NCBI GenBank assembly: GCA_003290165.1
Contig: QNQO01000457.1
Location: 372,001 to 436,000 of the forward strand
DNA length: 64,000 nucleotides
Source of the DNA: Berberis thunbergii
Taxonomy: Eukaryota > Streptophyta > Magnoliopsida > Ranunculales > Berberidaceae
Direction: 5' to 3'
Below, piece by piece: positions 23,171 through 34,013 of the stretch; within the stretch, counting starts at the first letter, position 1, and each line of letters opens with the position of its first letter. Below the pieces are notes generated by a model, which was given only the letters and a program-made list of their open reading frames with translations, was not told the DNA's origin and ran no database searches. A program made the translations under genes and the position numbers.

Positions 23171-25760
23171 TTGAGTCTGAAACGTTTCCTAGAGCGTCAC
23201 ACTTCATTAAATGGGTACGTGGCTGCTAAAAAAGGCAAATCCTCGCTTTTATTTAAGATTCATTCCCTGCGGAGTTTTCTTTACTTTTGCAATTTCTCAG
23301 AGACTATGCTTTGTTGCTTCGTTATTGCGTTCTTGTTTTGCTCATATTCCGTTTTCGCGAGTGTAATCAAAAGTTCGTACATTCTTCAATTGTGATTCAG
23401 AATCAACTTTATGATAAACTAGTAGCTAAAGGCTATGTGTTTTTCAAGAAGATGCTAATTTCAAGGGTAGATTTGGTGAATCTCCACGAGAAGTATCGGA
23501 CCCCCGACAATCTGGGTCTTTTTACCTTGGGAGCTGGTTAGACACCCTTGTCTCTTCCGAGTGGAATCATTTGCTTGCACAGGGGTATATTTCAATCGGG
23601 AGTTCATTTTCATGTTATCAAGGAAATTTGGCGTTTCTTAGCATACTTTGGCATTTTGCATGCTCAGTTGGTGTCAAACGGGTACATAACTATGATCGTC
23701 ATTTTAATTAGGGAAAAAATTGTTGGCCTTCGACAAACTCTCTGAGGGCAATCTAGCTGATCACCTCTCCTCAGTTGAACGAGCATGATGTATGTGTGTT
23801 GAGGTCATCGTCTTGTATGGGCATTTTGCCTGATGGTTTTAAGTTATGGCAGAAGTATTGCTTTATAGCTTCTGCAAAATCAAAGTATTTTGAGCTCGAC
23901 GGTCGACCGATCAATCGGAAGTTCAAACAACTGAGTGAGTGTAATACATTTCTTACTCCAAATGGTGTTTATTGAATATTGAACTCTTATCCATGCTTTT
24001 GTAGAAAAAATTCCGATAGCGCCTCTTTCTTCGGAAGATAAAGAGCCTTGAACCAATTTGATGACTGCCTTTCATGAGGATGGAATACGTTGTGTAGCAG
24101 ACTGTGGGATCCCTGGCATGAGACTCCCCCTCTCTTTGGAATCTCTAAACTTAAGCCCACTGTGGTCCTCCTTAAAAGAAAAGAAAGCCCTTGAAGGTTA
24201 AGATTCCTAGTCTGTCAAGGAAAGCGGAACTGAATGCAACACTCCCCTCATCTCTGATTTCTAAGAAGCCCCGAAATGTGGCTAAGACTGCTTCCAAGCT
24301 ATTGGCTCGTTTTGAGGAGGGGTTAACTCTTGCAAAGCAATAACCTTGTTGTATTCGCTGGGGCGAAAGTTGCTCCATCTGAGAGGCGCAATGCTCATGC
24401 TAAAGCTCCTGCTTCCTTTTCCAACCTATAGAACGAATATTTGAAGATGGTGGGAATTGATGATGTGACACAACTGAGCATTGATAGACAAAGATTTCGA
24501 ACAATGTACTGCTACAAACGGGAATGGCTGCCTCATCTGATGTTGGTCAGACTCGTTCTTTTTCTCTGAAGGATTTCAAGTATAACCCCTTTTTGGAGCA
24601 AGAGTCCTCTCTGTCTGGCAAAAAGTCACTTGATCATCGTCCCTACAACGAACAATCCTCCGTCGTTCATACTTCCCTCCCTCTAGTTCTCACCCTCGAC
24701 TTGAGGTTAAGGTCCATGCAAGGAGTCATTCCATGCCTTCCTCCCCTTCAACTGCTACTAAATCAGCGGGTGAAGGGGAGCCAGTTGCTGTTAGTAAGTG
24801 GTAAGCAGTAAAGGAGGCCACAAACGAGGTGAAGATGGTGAAGGGCGGTGTTGGCGTCATAGCAGCCCGAAGGATCTCCATCCAAATGCGCAAATTAGTT
24901 TTTTTGCCCTAGATATGGAAAAATTGAGCAACCAGGTCTGATATCTGGAGGTAGGCATTTTTTATGCTTTCAGAAAGCATATAAGTAGTTGGTACGATTG
25001 GCTGGCCAATCGTACCCCGAAGCCAGAAGGGGACATCTGATGCTGGGGATGTCACATCTGAATTAATTTTTCGTTGCTGGGATGGAGGTAGAGGCTGCTC
25101 GTGAGAGGGTGTACAACATTGAATGAGATTTTGGACATCAGCAGAAGTCGTATTCTGATGCTCTCCATGAGATCAAGTCGCTAAAAAAGCAATTTAAAGG
25201 CCAGAGGCTCACTCAATCGGATGTTAATTTAGAGGCCTTGCAGGTAAGATTGGAGGCTCAGAGGGTTCGCTCGAGTTCGACTTGGCCAAGGTGGTATCCG
25301 TGATGAACGAGTTGGAGGAACAACTTAATCATGCCCGTCACGACTTGAAACTTGCTCAGAAGATTGTAATCAAGATGCAAACTCTGAGCGCTGAGAATAG
25401 CAACAAGGAATCAAAATGAGTTGTCCAATGTGAGCAGCTTGAGGCTGACATTGATTTCAACACCAAGAATGCAAGGACAACAGAAGAGCAACTCGTCCTG
25501 GCGCATAATGAGCTTAGCTTAGTTAATGACAAGGTAAATACCTAGCAATCCAAAACTGATGCCCTGATGAGCAGACTTGAGAAGTTTCTAGCAAAAGGTC
25601 ACAGAGCCGAGAGCTTGTGAGAAGGGGCTTCTCAAGGCCCAGGGCACGTTTCTGTTCAACCAAGTTGTGTAATGAAGGCTAGAGTTGTTGAAGCTTATGG
25701 AAGAGGATTATGCTGATTGAGATCTTTCTTACTACAAAAAGGTGTCCTACACGAAGTTCG
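23171..25760 (+). pseudogene. Antisense additional ORF of the gypsy element (gypsy-type transposon domain plus coiled coil), decayed
   Basis: Plus-strand fragments in changing frames include LHRGIFQSGVHFHVIKEIWR then FLAYFGILHAQLVSNGYI (23580-23690), and GILPDGFKLWQKYCFIAS (~23820). This pattern is like the putative gypsy-type transposon domain found in plant retroelement-associated proteins. A charged coiled-coil region follows (QKSYSDALHEIKSLKKQF and neighbours, 25080-25700). A homologous copy at 34014-36500 has YSDALYQNESLNKQL in the matching place, supporting a real ancestral protein. Its function is unknown. Stops make this copy dead. Confidence 0.6.
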
Positions 25761-26219
25761 AAGAAGCTTCTGACCAATCATAAGAAGAGGATGATTCAAG
25801 TTATGGTGTTGATGTTGTAGTGCATGTGGAGACATCCCCTGCTTCTTCTCCTATTAAACCCAACCCCATTGAATCTAAACATCTTCCTGATAACGAGCAA
25901 ATTCTATATTTTCTTACGTAACACTTTGTACTTTCTGGACTTTTCCTGCTGAATATCTTTTGTGTTGCCTTGCCATGGTGTTGGTCTTTAGACAAGAAGT
26001 TTCACTAAGCCATGAAACTGTCTAGTTGATCTATTAATGAGAGTTCTGAACTGTTCTTGTAGTCGAGCAATTTTGGTCTAGACTCTAAAGAGATCCAGAA
26101 GTTATCTTGGCAAAACCTTGTAGGTTGGCTAAACTCTGTGCAGCGAAGTAAAAATAATCTTGGGGCTGGACCGAAGATCATTTGAGTTCCCAAGTTAATC
26201 GTACTTTCGATTCCCCAAG

Positions 26220-27045
26220 TCGTCTCCCTTTTTGTAGACTAGGCTGTAGAGCATACCAAAAGTTGTATTCATCAGTCTTAATGAAATGACTAAACTTTGG
26301 TCAAGTTTGGCCATCATTGTCTATGGTCGGACAATGATCCCTAGCAAGTCATCTTTGTCAGGCTTCATGAGCTCTGACAAGAATTCCACTTTCTAAGCCT
26401 TTTTTGTCGTTTTTAGCTGACTAGGCCTTAAAGCGGACCAAAAATTTTCTTCATCAGTCTTAATGAACTGACTAAAATTTGGTTAAGTTTGGCCATCACT
26501 GTCTATGGTCGGACAATAATCCCTGGCAAGTCATTTTGGTCAGGCTTCATGAGCTCTTACTAGACTTTTATTTTCTAATCCATTTTTGGCAAACTGGGCC
26601 TTAGAGCGGACCAGAAATTGTCTTCACCAGTCTTAACAAACTGACTAAACTTTGGTCAAGTTTGACCATCATTGTCTATGGTCGGACAATGATACCTGGA
26701 AAGTCATTTTTGTCGGGCTTAATGAGCTCTGACTGGACTTCCAATTTCTAAGCTATCTTTGCCCGTTCTTGGCAGACTAGGCCTTAAAACAGACCAAAAA
26801 GTCTCTTCATCAGTCTTAACAAACTGACTAAACTTTGGTCAAGTTTGGCCATCATTGACTATGGTCGGACAATGATCCCTGGCAAGTCATCTTTGTCGGG
26901 CTTCATGAGCTCAGATTAAACTTCCACTTTCTAAGCCATCTTTGCCCATTCTTAGTGGACTAGGCCTTAGAACAGACCAAAAGTTTCCTTAATCAGTCTT
27001 AATGAACTGACTGAACTTTGGTCAAGTTTGGCCATCATACGGCCT
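26220..27045 (-). repeat. ~180-bp tandem repeats in the gypsy 3' region
   Basis: The motif CAGTCTTAA..AACTGACT recurs at 26273, 26455, 26628, 26811 and 26994, spacing 182, 173, 183 and 183 bp. Each unit also contains TTTGGCCATCATTGTCTATG, GGTCGGACAATGATCCCT and GACTAGGCCTTA. A related single unit lies at about 36780-36990 in the second gypsy copy. Confidence 0.9.
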
Positions 27046-27213
27046 TGAGCGTATAAGTCTGACTTGGGTGTCCAAACTTATTAATTCATGTAGTAGTCTG
27101 ACATGGTCGGACTAGCAAGTCTGACACTTAAGTCAAATTACAATAGATTGACCAGATCTTCAGCCAGATTTAATGAACAACGGTCAAACTTTAAAAAAGC
27201 AAATACCTTGAAT

Positions 27214-27453
27214 TTATTGAAAATATCTCTTTAGGTGTTCTACATTCCTTGGCCGCTTAAGGCCTTCGCCATTCATGTTTTCTAGCCAGTTTGTACCTGG
27301 TTTGTTGACCTTAGTCACTTTGTATGGTCCTTCCCATTCTGTATTTAGTTTGCCTAGGCCCGGTTCCTTAGTAGTTTGTTGAGTTATTCTAAGTACCCAG
27401 TCTCCCACTTTGAACTCTCGTGACTTCACCTTCTTATTATAGTAATAGGCCAT
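27214..27453 (-). pseudogene. Gypsy integrase C-terminal end
   Basis: The minus strand reads YYNKKVKSREFKVGDWVLRI ... LGKLNTEWEGPYKVTKV ... RPRNVEHLKRYFQ and stops. This is the C-terminal GPY-type region of Ty3/gypsy integrase (KVGDLVLR...GKL.P.WEGPY.V). The catalytic core that should precede it is absent. Confidence 0.85.
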
Positions 27454-28780
27454 TATTTATCATTTGGGTCGGATCAGATCACACTTATTTGGGATTTTTC
27501 TACTCTATTGAAAGATCATCATTCACATGTACGAAGTAGATTGCAATACAGTTCGGTGTAGCATTGGCTACTCCCCCAGTTAATGGGGTTGCGCGCAGTT
27601 CCATTAATTCAATGAATGTGGACTAGTGTAGTTGTACTTGGAATCATTGCCTCCTAATTCCCTGCGTAGCATTTAATGCCAATGTGATTGCCAGGTGACC
27701 TAATTCTTTGAGCCGTCGTGCTTATATATAGGCTAGTTTTCGTATTTTTAAGCATTGCCATGAATGTTGTGGAACATGTTTCTCAAATGTGTTTTTCCAG
27801 AAAATGCGTTTTAGACTCCCCAAAAGATGAAGGAGAATCTCAGTTGGTGGAATCTTCGAATGTTCTGACTTTTGCAACGATGAGTCTTGACAAAACATGC
27901 TATTGGATGAAGCCACTTGGTTTGAATGAGCTTCCAGTGGTTCCATGAAACCTCCTAACTTCTTCGTACGTCGCGAAGAAGAAGTACGGACTCCCTCTTA
28001 GGGTCCAAGTCTATCCTTCATCTTGGGGATCACCCCAAGGCATCCATTTTCTCAAGGATCACCCCCGCAACCAACTTTGGGTCATTTTGCTTTCACTTCC
28101 AAATCATTTTTTGAATGTAGATTGGCGGAGCAAAGTATCGACGTGCGTACCGGCATCCAACTTTGGGTGGTCATTTATTTTTGTTTGACTTCCAAGTTTT
28201 CTACTGAAGGAAGCTTTGCAAAGCAAAGTCTCGACGTGTGTTCTAGTGGATCCTTACTCGCGCCTTGCTTCGCACCAGGCTTAGATACTTGTAGTGTGTA
28301 AAATTTGTACTAGCCAGTCGGTCAAGCTTTTAACAACTTTTTAATAATCAATAAAGTCTGTTTTTTAGAATTTGTTCTCCTTTTATGCCCTGAATGATTG
28401 CAGATCATATTGGCTTATGCAAACAACTCTTCTGGACTGTAACGAAAAAAAAGTTTAACTCTGAGCGAGGACTACACTAATCTGGTCCTGAAGAAGACGT
28501 GTGTCGTCATGACTTAGCCTGTGTAGTTCCCTTGATGAAATAGTGTGATTCATCGATAATAGCGAATTCACTGAAGAGTGATATTTATGTGTGTGGGCCA
28601 TGTCTATCTGGTTGTTCGCTTTCTGAGTAGGCATTGGCTTGTCGAAGTACAACTACTTAGCTTCGTATAGAACTTGATTGACAGATAGATTGTCTTTTCA
28701 AGACTAAATTTTGACTCATTGTTAGTTGAGTCTTAGTGTCCAAGGCGAAAGCCTTGGTTTGTATGGACTGGAACGATTAG
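27454..28780. other. Unexplained segment replacing RNase H and integrase core
   Basis: Between the RT YVDD motif and the integrase tail I cannot read RNase H or integrase on either strand. The plus strand has a TATA-like CTTATATATAGG at ~27720 and a polyadenylation-like AATAAA near 28360. This would fit an inserted LTR-like or transcribed unit. No clean TG...CA borders or target duplication were found. Confidence 0.4.
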
Positions 28781-29440
28781 ATGCGTTGAGTCATCTACAT
28801 AGACCTGCATGATTCTGCCAATTTGCTCCTTGAACATCCAGTTTACCAGTCATTGATACGTTGCTCTCACGTTCTTCAGACCGAACGACAACATCCGATA
28901 ACAACATATTCCTCTTTCAGCTATGATGTAGGTCTTCTCTTGTTATGGGAGGCACATTTGTATCTGACTATATCCAGAATAAGCGTCCATGAAGCTTAGA
29001 AGTTTATGTTTGAACGTGGCGTCCACAATCTGATCAATGTGGGGAAGCGGAAAGTTGTCTATCGAACAATCCTTGTTCAAGTCTGTGTAATCCATCCCGT
29101 CTCTCCACTTCCCATTCTTCCTATGTTTGCCAGCCAGTTTGGGTACCGTGCTTCCTTAATTATGTCAGCGTTAAGTAGACTTTGTATTTCTTCATTGTTG
29201 ATCTTATTTCTTTTGAAAGCCATAGGTTTCTTCTTCTGCCTAATTAGTTTCTGTTCAGGGTCAACTTCCAATTGATGGGTGATTACGGATGGATCATTTC
29301 CTATCATGTCCCACATCCTCCAGGCAAGGATATCTTGATTCTCCTTCAATAGTTTTAGTAGTGTTTCCTCCAATGTTTTGCTCAGGCAGAAACCTATCCG
29401 GATGGCTCTGTAGTTATTGGGATCGTCAAGGTAGACCATG
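28780..29440 (-). pseudogene. Gypsy reverse transcriptase (broken)
   Basis: The minus strand reads KRNKINNEEIQSLLNADIIK then EARYPNWLANI, then in another frame FPLPHIDQIVDATFKHKLLS, FMDAYSGYSQIQM and MLSFGLKNVRATYQ, ending in IGRIMQVYVDD with the catalytic YVDD. At least two stops and a frameshift occur. Confidence 0.88.
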
Positions 29441-29559
29441 AGTGACTTTTTCTTTGGTTGGCCAGCGTTAGGTCTTCACCTCAGACTGACTGGAGTCTCA
29501 TCGTCCGAGTGGGGAGACTCTTCTTTGGTTTCTAGGCCTGGTCTCTGAGGTGTCTAACC

Positions 29560-29970
29560 TGCGGGCCAAAATTGTGATTGCTAATTGTCAAGCTACTTTA
29601 ATGATGCATAGTAACGGTCTCTTGCTAACGGCTAGTCTCCTTGAATGGTCTCTACTTCTTGATTGGCAGGGTACTTGATGTACTGATGCAAAGTGGAAGC
29701 TAATGCCTCCATCTGATGGAGCCAAGGCCTACCCAAGATAATATTGTTAGTGGATGGGGTGTCGACCACTATGAACTCTTAGAGCTAGACTTTCTGTAAT
29801 TGTGGCTCTCCCGCTACCACTGTCAGCCTAATCTTCCTGACAGGGAAGTACTTCTTCCAACTAAACCCAATTGTGGGATGATTGGCAAGCTCGTTGTGTC
29901 TACCAAGGATCTTTTCACTTCCTAATTCGTTATGAGGACTGAGATAACACGGGCGTCATTATGGGAGAAC
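29560..29970 (-). pseudogene. Gypsy protease region (broken)
   Basis: Minus-strand reading gives NDARVISVLITN, a stop, then VKRSLVDT, and VVDTPSTNNIILGRPWLHQM then EALASTLHQYIKYP. The tail NIILGRPWL is the typical end of Ty3/gypsy retropepsin regions. Stops interrupt it. Confidence 0.7.
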
Positions 29971-30169
29971 GAACGCCCTGGAGGTCTTTATCAATGAATG
30001 TCAACGATGGGATTGACTTCAGAACACGAGCTTATTACACTTTCAGTCTTCATAAGTGGACTGAGTCTGCATCTTGCGGAACGTCCTTTTTTCGGGATCT
30101 ATTGGACTGCTCACCTTCCAAGCATACCCCGTGCAGGACATATATAAAGCTAGCCGCCTTTTCCTCTAT

Positions 30170-31400
30170 CTCTTTAATGACTTCTTTTTTTTGCCCGAGT
30201 TTGTCTCCTTTCCGGGCTCAGGAATTTTGTAAGTTTTCCCTTCTTAATCCAATACTCAATCTCATTTATGAGATTCTTGCAATCTTCAGTGTCCTGAGTG
30301 ATGTCCTTGTAAAAGGAGAAGTACTTGCCATTGTCTCGCCGAAAAGGATTTCCCCACTGTTTGGAGGACAACCACTTCACTTCTCCCCAATTCTTAATGG
30401 TACTGAAGAGGTCTGACAGGTCGAAGTTGAGAGGAGTGTAGGATTTGGATCTGACAAAGTTGGAGGCTTTATCTTGCCTCGTCTGGCTTACTGCTGCTCC
30501 ATTTCTTTTTGCTTTTTTCATTGTCTTCCTATTTCTTTACCTCCTTTTTATCTCGTGGGCCAGGGGAATATTTCTTGTCAATTTCTCCCCCCTTTTGGGG
30601 CCCATATGTTCTCAAGGGTGATGTATTTCTGAGCACTCTTTAACAAGTCTGCCATGTCCGTAGAAGGCTCCAGGGTGAGAAATTTGTAGAACTGGCCTCC
30701 CCTTAGACCCGAGGTGAAGGCTGTGACTGAGGTGTTGTCGCTGCAACCATCGGTCAAAGTTAACTCGTCATTAAAGTAGGTGACGTACTCCCTTAGTGTT
30801 GAGGTTGAACAAGTAATGCGGGCCCTTCCCAATCCATTGGCTACTGATAAAGTGAGTGATAAACACTTTGGCCAGCGTCTGGAACCAGGTTAGCGCTGGT
30901 TTCTTCAGGCTAGTGGGAAATGTTTGGCACATTACTGCTTCAAATCCATCATTTAGCGCCATCACATAGTGGTATTGCATAGATGGTCGGACGGGTCTGT
31001 TGTTCCGGCATAAAACTTCAGTTTTGGGGGCTGAACTTCTTTGGCAATGGCGTGTTCATGATCTGATCCATGAACGGGGGACAATAAGGTTGTACAACAC
31101 ATCCATATCGGTTACCCCAAGCCGGAGGGGGTTTTGTGAAGTGCATTTCTCAGCCTTAGACGTCGGATCTCCATAGACCACTTTGTTCCACAGATTCCCA
31201 CCGTCCTTGATCCCCTGATAGTCAATGGGTATATAGTAACTCTCCTAAACGCGTTCCCTAATGTCCCACGGGGACATGGTTCTTTCCGCCACCCTGTCTC
31301 TTCCTGCAGATGGTGTGTTTTATTGAGCGAGCATTTCCACCACTTGCACAATTTACTACACTTGGGGCTAATAGTCAATCCACCCTAGAGTCCGTCATGG
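30170..31400 (-). pseudogene. Gypsy gag (broken)
   Basis: Fragments in changing frames include VMALNDGFEAVMCQTFPTSL then KKPALTWFQTLAKVFITHF (30980-30850) and SDNTSVTAFTSGLRGGQFYK then FLTLEPSTDMADLLKSAQKY (30760-30620). The W-F-x-L and AF-x-GL patterns are those of Tat-type gypsy gag. A basic, lysine-rich section follows at 30520-30180. Confidence 0.78.
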
Positions 31401-31588
31401 CTGCAGATGGCGTAGAGGCCTGGGGTTGTTCTCCCCACGTGGCATGGTACTACTGGAGCTGGCGAGACTGCACTGGTTCAAGTGTTTTAAGGCTCAGCGA
31501 TTTCACCATTAGTATGAGATCTTGTGGTTACCATCTTTCTGGACTGAAATGAAGTGGTGTTATATCTATTTTCTTAGAAATCTTGTCG

Positions 31589-31610
31589 TTCCCCACAGAC
31601 GACGCCAAAC
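31589..31610 (-). other. Primer-binding region of the gypsy element
   Basis: Directly inside LTR copy B the minus strand reads GTTTGGCGTCGTCTGTGGGG, the sequence usually found after the 5' LTR of many plant Ty3/gypsy elements (TGGCGCCGTCTGTGGG). I do not assign the tRNA. Confidence 0.65.
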
Positions 31611-32210
31611 TGATTGATCAATTTCTGTTCTCCTTGACCTTAACCTGCACAAGGAACACATGAGATCCAGAAACCACCGTTGTGGCTGCCGATGACACTC
31701 CGATGCTAAAGTCAGGCAAGGCTTGAAAAAGGTGTAATGCTTAAAATTGGGTTTTGTAGTGTACCTTAGTTCCTCGACATTGTTCTCTATTTATCATGCA
31801 AGAGTCCTTATTCAGCTATGCATTTGGTGGTGTGGTTTAAGGAAAAATATATTTAGAGATTTTTTCCTTATGGAGAGTTGTCCATGTAGAAGAATTTTTT
31901 TGCACAACTTGTACTCTTTCTAGTAGGAGTCAATGTGTTGCTGGCTTGCCTAGCCTAGGTCAAACTCCTAGATACTTTCCTTATTTGATCTTACAAGTAC
32001 TGGACTTGACCATATGACTTATGGGTTTAATAGGGCCTTGCTAATTGGGTCCAACCTCTTGGTACCCGCCTCAGTGGGCTTGGAGTAATCTAGGCATTGT
32101 TTCCTGGCCTTAGACTGGATCAGGGCAAACACTCACTTGGAGGCCCATGCTGGCTTGATCATCATGACACGTGTATGGTTCCTATTACTTGACGATTTGG
32201 TGTATCATCA
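31611..32210 (-). repeat. Gypsy LTR copy B
   Basis: It is homologous to copies A and C over its whole length. It is the 5' LTR for the minus-strand element to its left. Its right edge is followed by a C-run and GAGTTAGTGGGTC, resembling the internal sequence that follows LTR A, so it is flanked by internal sequence on both sides. Confidence 0.82.
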
Positions 32211-32335
32211 GTCCCCCCCCCCCCGACGAGTTAGTGGGTCATCTTATCAGTCCATTAAGACACTTCATAAGGAAACTGGATAGTCGTGATGATTGAGTCT
32301 GAAACATTTTTCTCGAACGACACACGTCATTAAAT
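32211..32335 (-). repeat. Scrap of gypsy internal sequence right of LTR B
   Basis: This ~125 bp matches the start of the internal region right of LTR A (TTAGTGGG, CACTTCAT, GATTGAGTCTGAAAC, CATTAAATGG) and then stops. It is followed by TTTGGTGTATCATTCA, resembling an LTR edge. Confidence 0.65.
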
Positions 32336-32639
32336 GGATTATTGGAAGGTTTGGTGTATCATTCACCATTAAATTACCATTTTCCTTTATTTCAATAGCT
32401 TAAATCTTTGTGGGTTGTTATCTTTCCTCATCTATTACAATTTCCGCCTCTCTACATCTGTTTAGTACTATTCGATCGTTTATTTTGTCTCTTTATTGTT
32501 TTCCTTGCTCTTTTTCCCTTGTGTGCTTTCATTTGGTTTTCTTTTATATACAAATCATGGTTAGATCTAATGCTTAGTCTTCCCCGGGCATAAATGTAAA
32601 CATCTTCGGTTTTAACGTTTGGGAAAGCGGACAGGGAGA

Positions 32640-33265
32640 TCACTTCAGCTAGGAACAACATTATCCTATGACAACTACACTTACCCTCCAATATGAGAAT
32701 TGAAACAGTGGAAGTTGTGGTCAGAAGTCACCACTTTGGTATTGAGTTTGGCTCATCTACATTTCCGTTCAAATTTAAAGATAGAGAGGTATAAAACAAA
32801 GTTATTGATGAAGGCCTATGGAGTGGAACAACTTCATTATGTATGTTTACAAGTGGACATCTAATACACCAAATGGGTAGGTAAAGTATAATGAGGTTTT
32901 AGTCTAGATTCAATTAGTAAGACTCATTTGAAAGATTTACCCGTCAAGATTTGCATCGTCTGGGCCTAAGGACACCACCACTGAAGTGGTATTAAATATT
33001 GATACCACACAAAGATTTGATGGGAAAAATGTTTTTGGCCAAGTTCAAATTGTTTTTTATACCACCAAACTAGCGAGTGATTTCAATCATTATTTCTTTT
33101 GGTTAAGGAAAACCTATTAACATAAAAGTTAGATACGAGGGCTTTCCCCTCATTTTTTTTAATCTAAAAGTCTCAAACATGGTAATTTGATATGTGATCC
33201 ATGGAAAAGAAAAATCAAATATCACTAGACAATACCCCAAATGAACGCCTCCCTTTCATGGTCAC
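32640..33265 (+). pseudogene. LINE ORF1 fragment (DUF4283-like)
   Basis: In shifting frames the plus strand gives VIDEGLWSGTTS, NNFIMYVYKWTSNTPNG, RFTRQDLHRL-like text and TTTEVVLNID. This corresponds to the DUF4283 nucleic-acid binding region of plant L1 ORF1 proteins. Stops and frameshifts are frequent. The fragment is cut off on the right by gypsy LTR C. Confidence 0.5.
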
Positions 33266-33936
33266 TGATGGTGTTGATTTTCGTTCTCGTTGACCTTGAC
33301 CTACACAAGGAATACACGTGAGCCAAAGACTACCATTGTGGCGGCCAATGGAATTCCAATGCTTAAGTCAAACAAGGCTTGAGAAATGTGTAATACTATA
33401 AATTGGGTTTTGTAGTGTACTTTTGTTCCTCAACTTGTGCTTTATTTATCATGTAAGAGTCCTTGTTCGACTATGCCTTTGGTGGCGTAGTTTAGGGAAA
33501 GATATATGTTGAGAGATCACTTCCTTATTGAGAGTAGTCCATGTAAGAGAGTTTTCATACACGACTTGTACTCTGATATCTGTTGGGGATTCTCCCCTTG
33601 CAGAGTGTTGTCCATGCAAGAGAGTTTTCATGTGTGACTTATACTCTGGTATTTGTTTCCTAGTAGGAGTTAATGTGCTGCTTGGTTGCCTGTCTTAGAT
33701 CAAACCCCTAGATACTTGTTTTATTAGGTATTACGGGTACTAAGCTTGACCATATAACTTATTGGCTTACTAGGGCACCAATGATTGGATCCAACCTCCT
33801 TGAATCTACCACAATGGGCTTTATGTTATCTGGACTTTGCCAGATTGAGAACTCATCTAGATCCGCTTTACTCTGTTAGCGAGATAATCATGACACGTAT
33901 ACAGTGCAGATTGCTGGACAGTTTGGTGTATCATCA
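33266..33936 (-). repeat. Gypsy LTR copy C
   Basis: It is homologous to LTR copies A and B but longer, because a ~85-bp block containing GTCCATGTAAGAGAGTTTTC is tandemly duplicated at about 33525-33660. A purine-rich minus-strand tract (TTGGGGGGAACAGC) abuts the right edge, so internal sequence lies to the right as for copy A. Confidence 0.82.
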
Positions 33937-34013
33937 GCTGTTCCCCCCAAGTTAGTGGGCCAGCCTGCCGGTTCACTAAGTCACTTCATGAGATAATAGT
34001 ACAATTATGATGA

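Larger units (their letters stand above)
22485..32210 (-). mobile_element. Ty3/gypsy retrotransposon (Tat-like) with antisense extra ORF
   Basis: LTR-like copies at 22485-23093 and 31611-32210 bracket minus-strand gag (31400-30170), protease (~29960-29560), reverse transcriptase (29440-28780) and integrase C-terminus (27453-27214). A long plus-strand coding-like region (23171-25760) lies between integrase and the 3' LTR, antisense to gag-pol. This layout is known for Tat-lineage gypsy elements with additional ORFs. The LTRs differ roughly once every six to eight bases in the parts I compared, so the copy is old, and all frames carry stops. RNase H and the integrase core are missing or replaced at 27454-28780. 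Confidence 0.82.
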
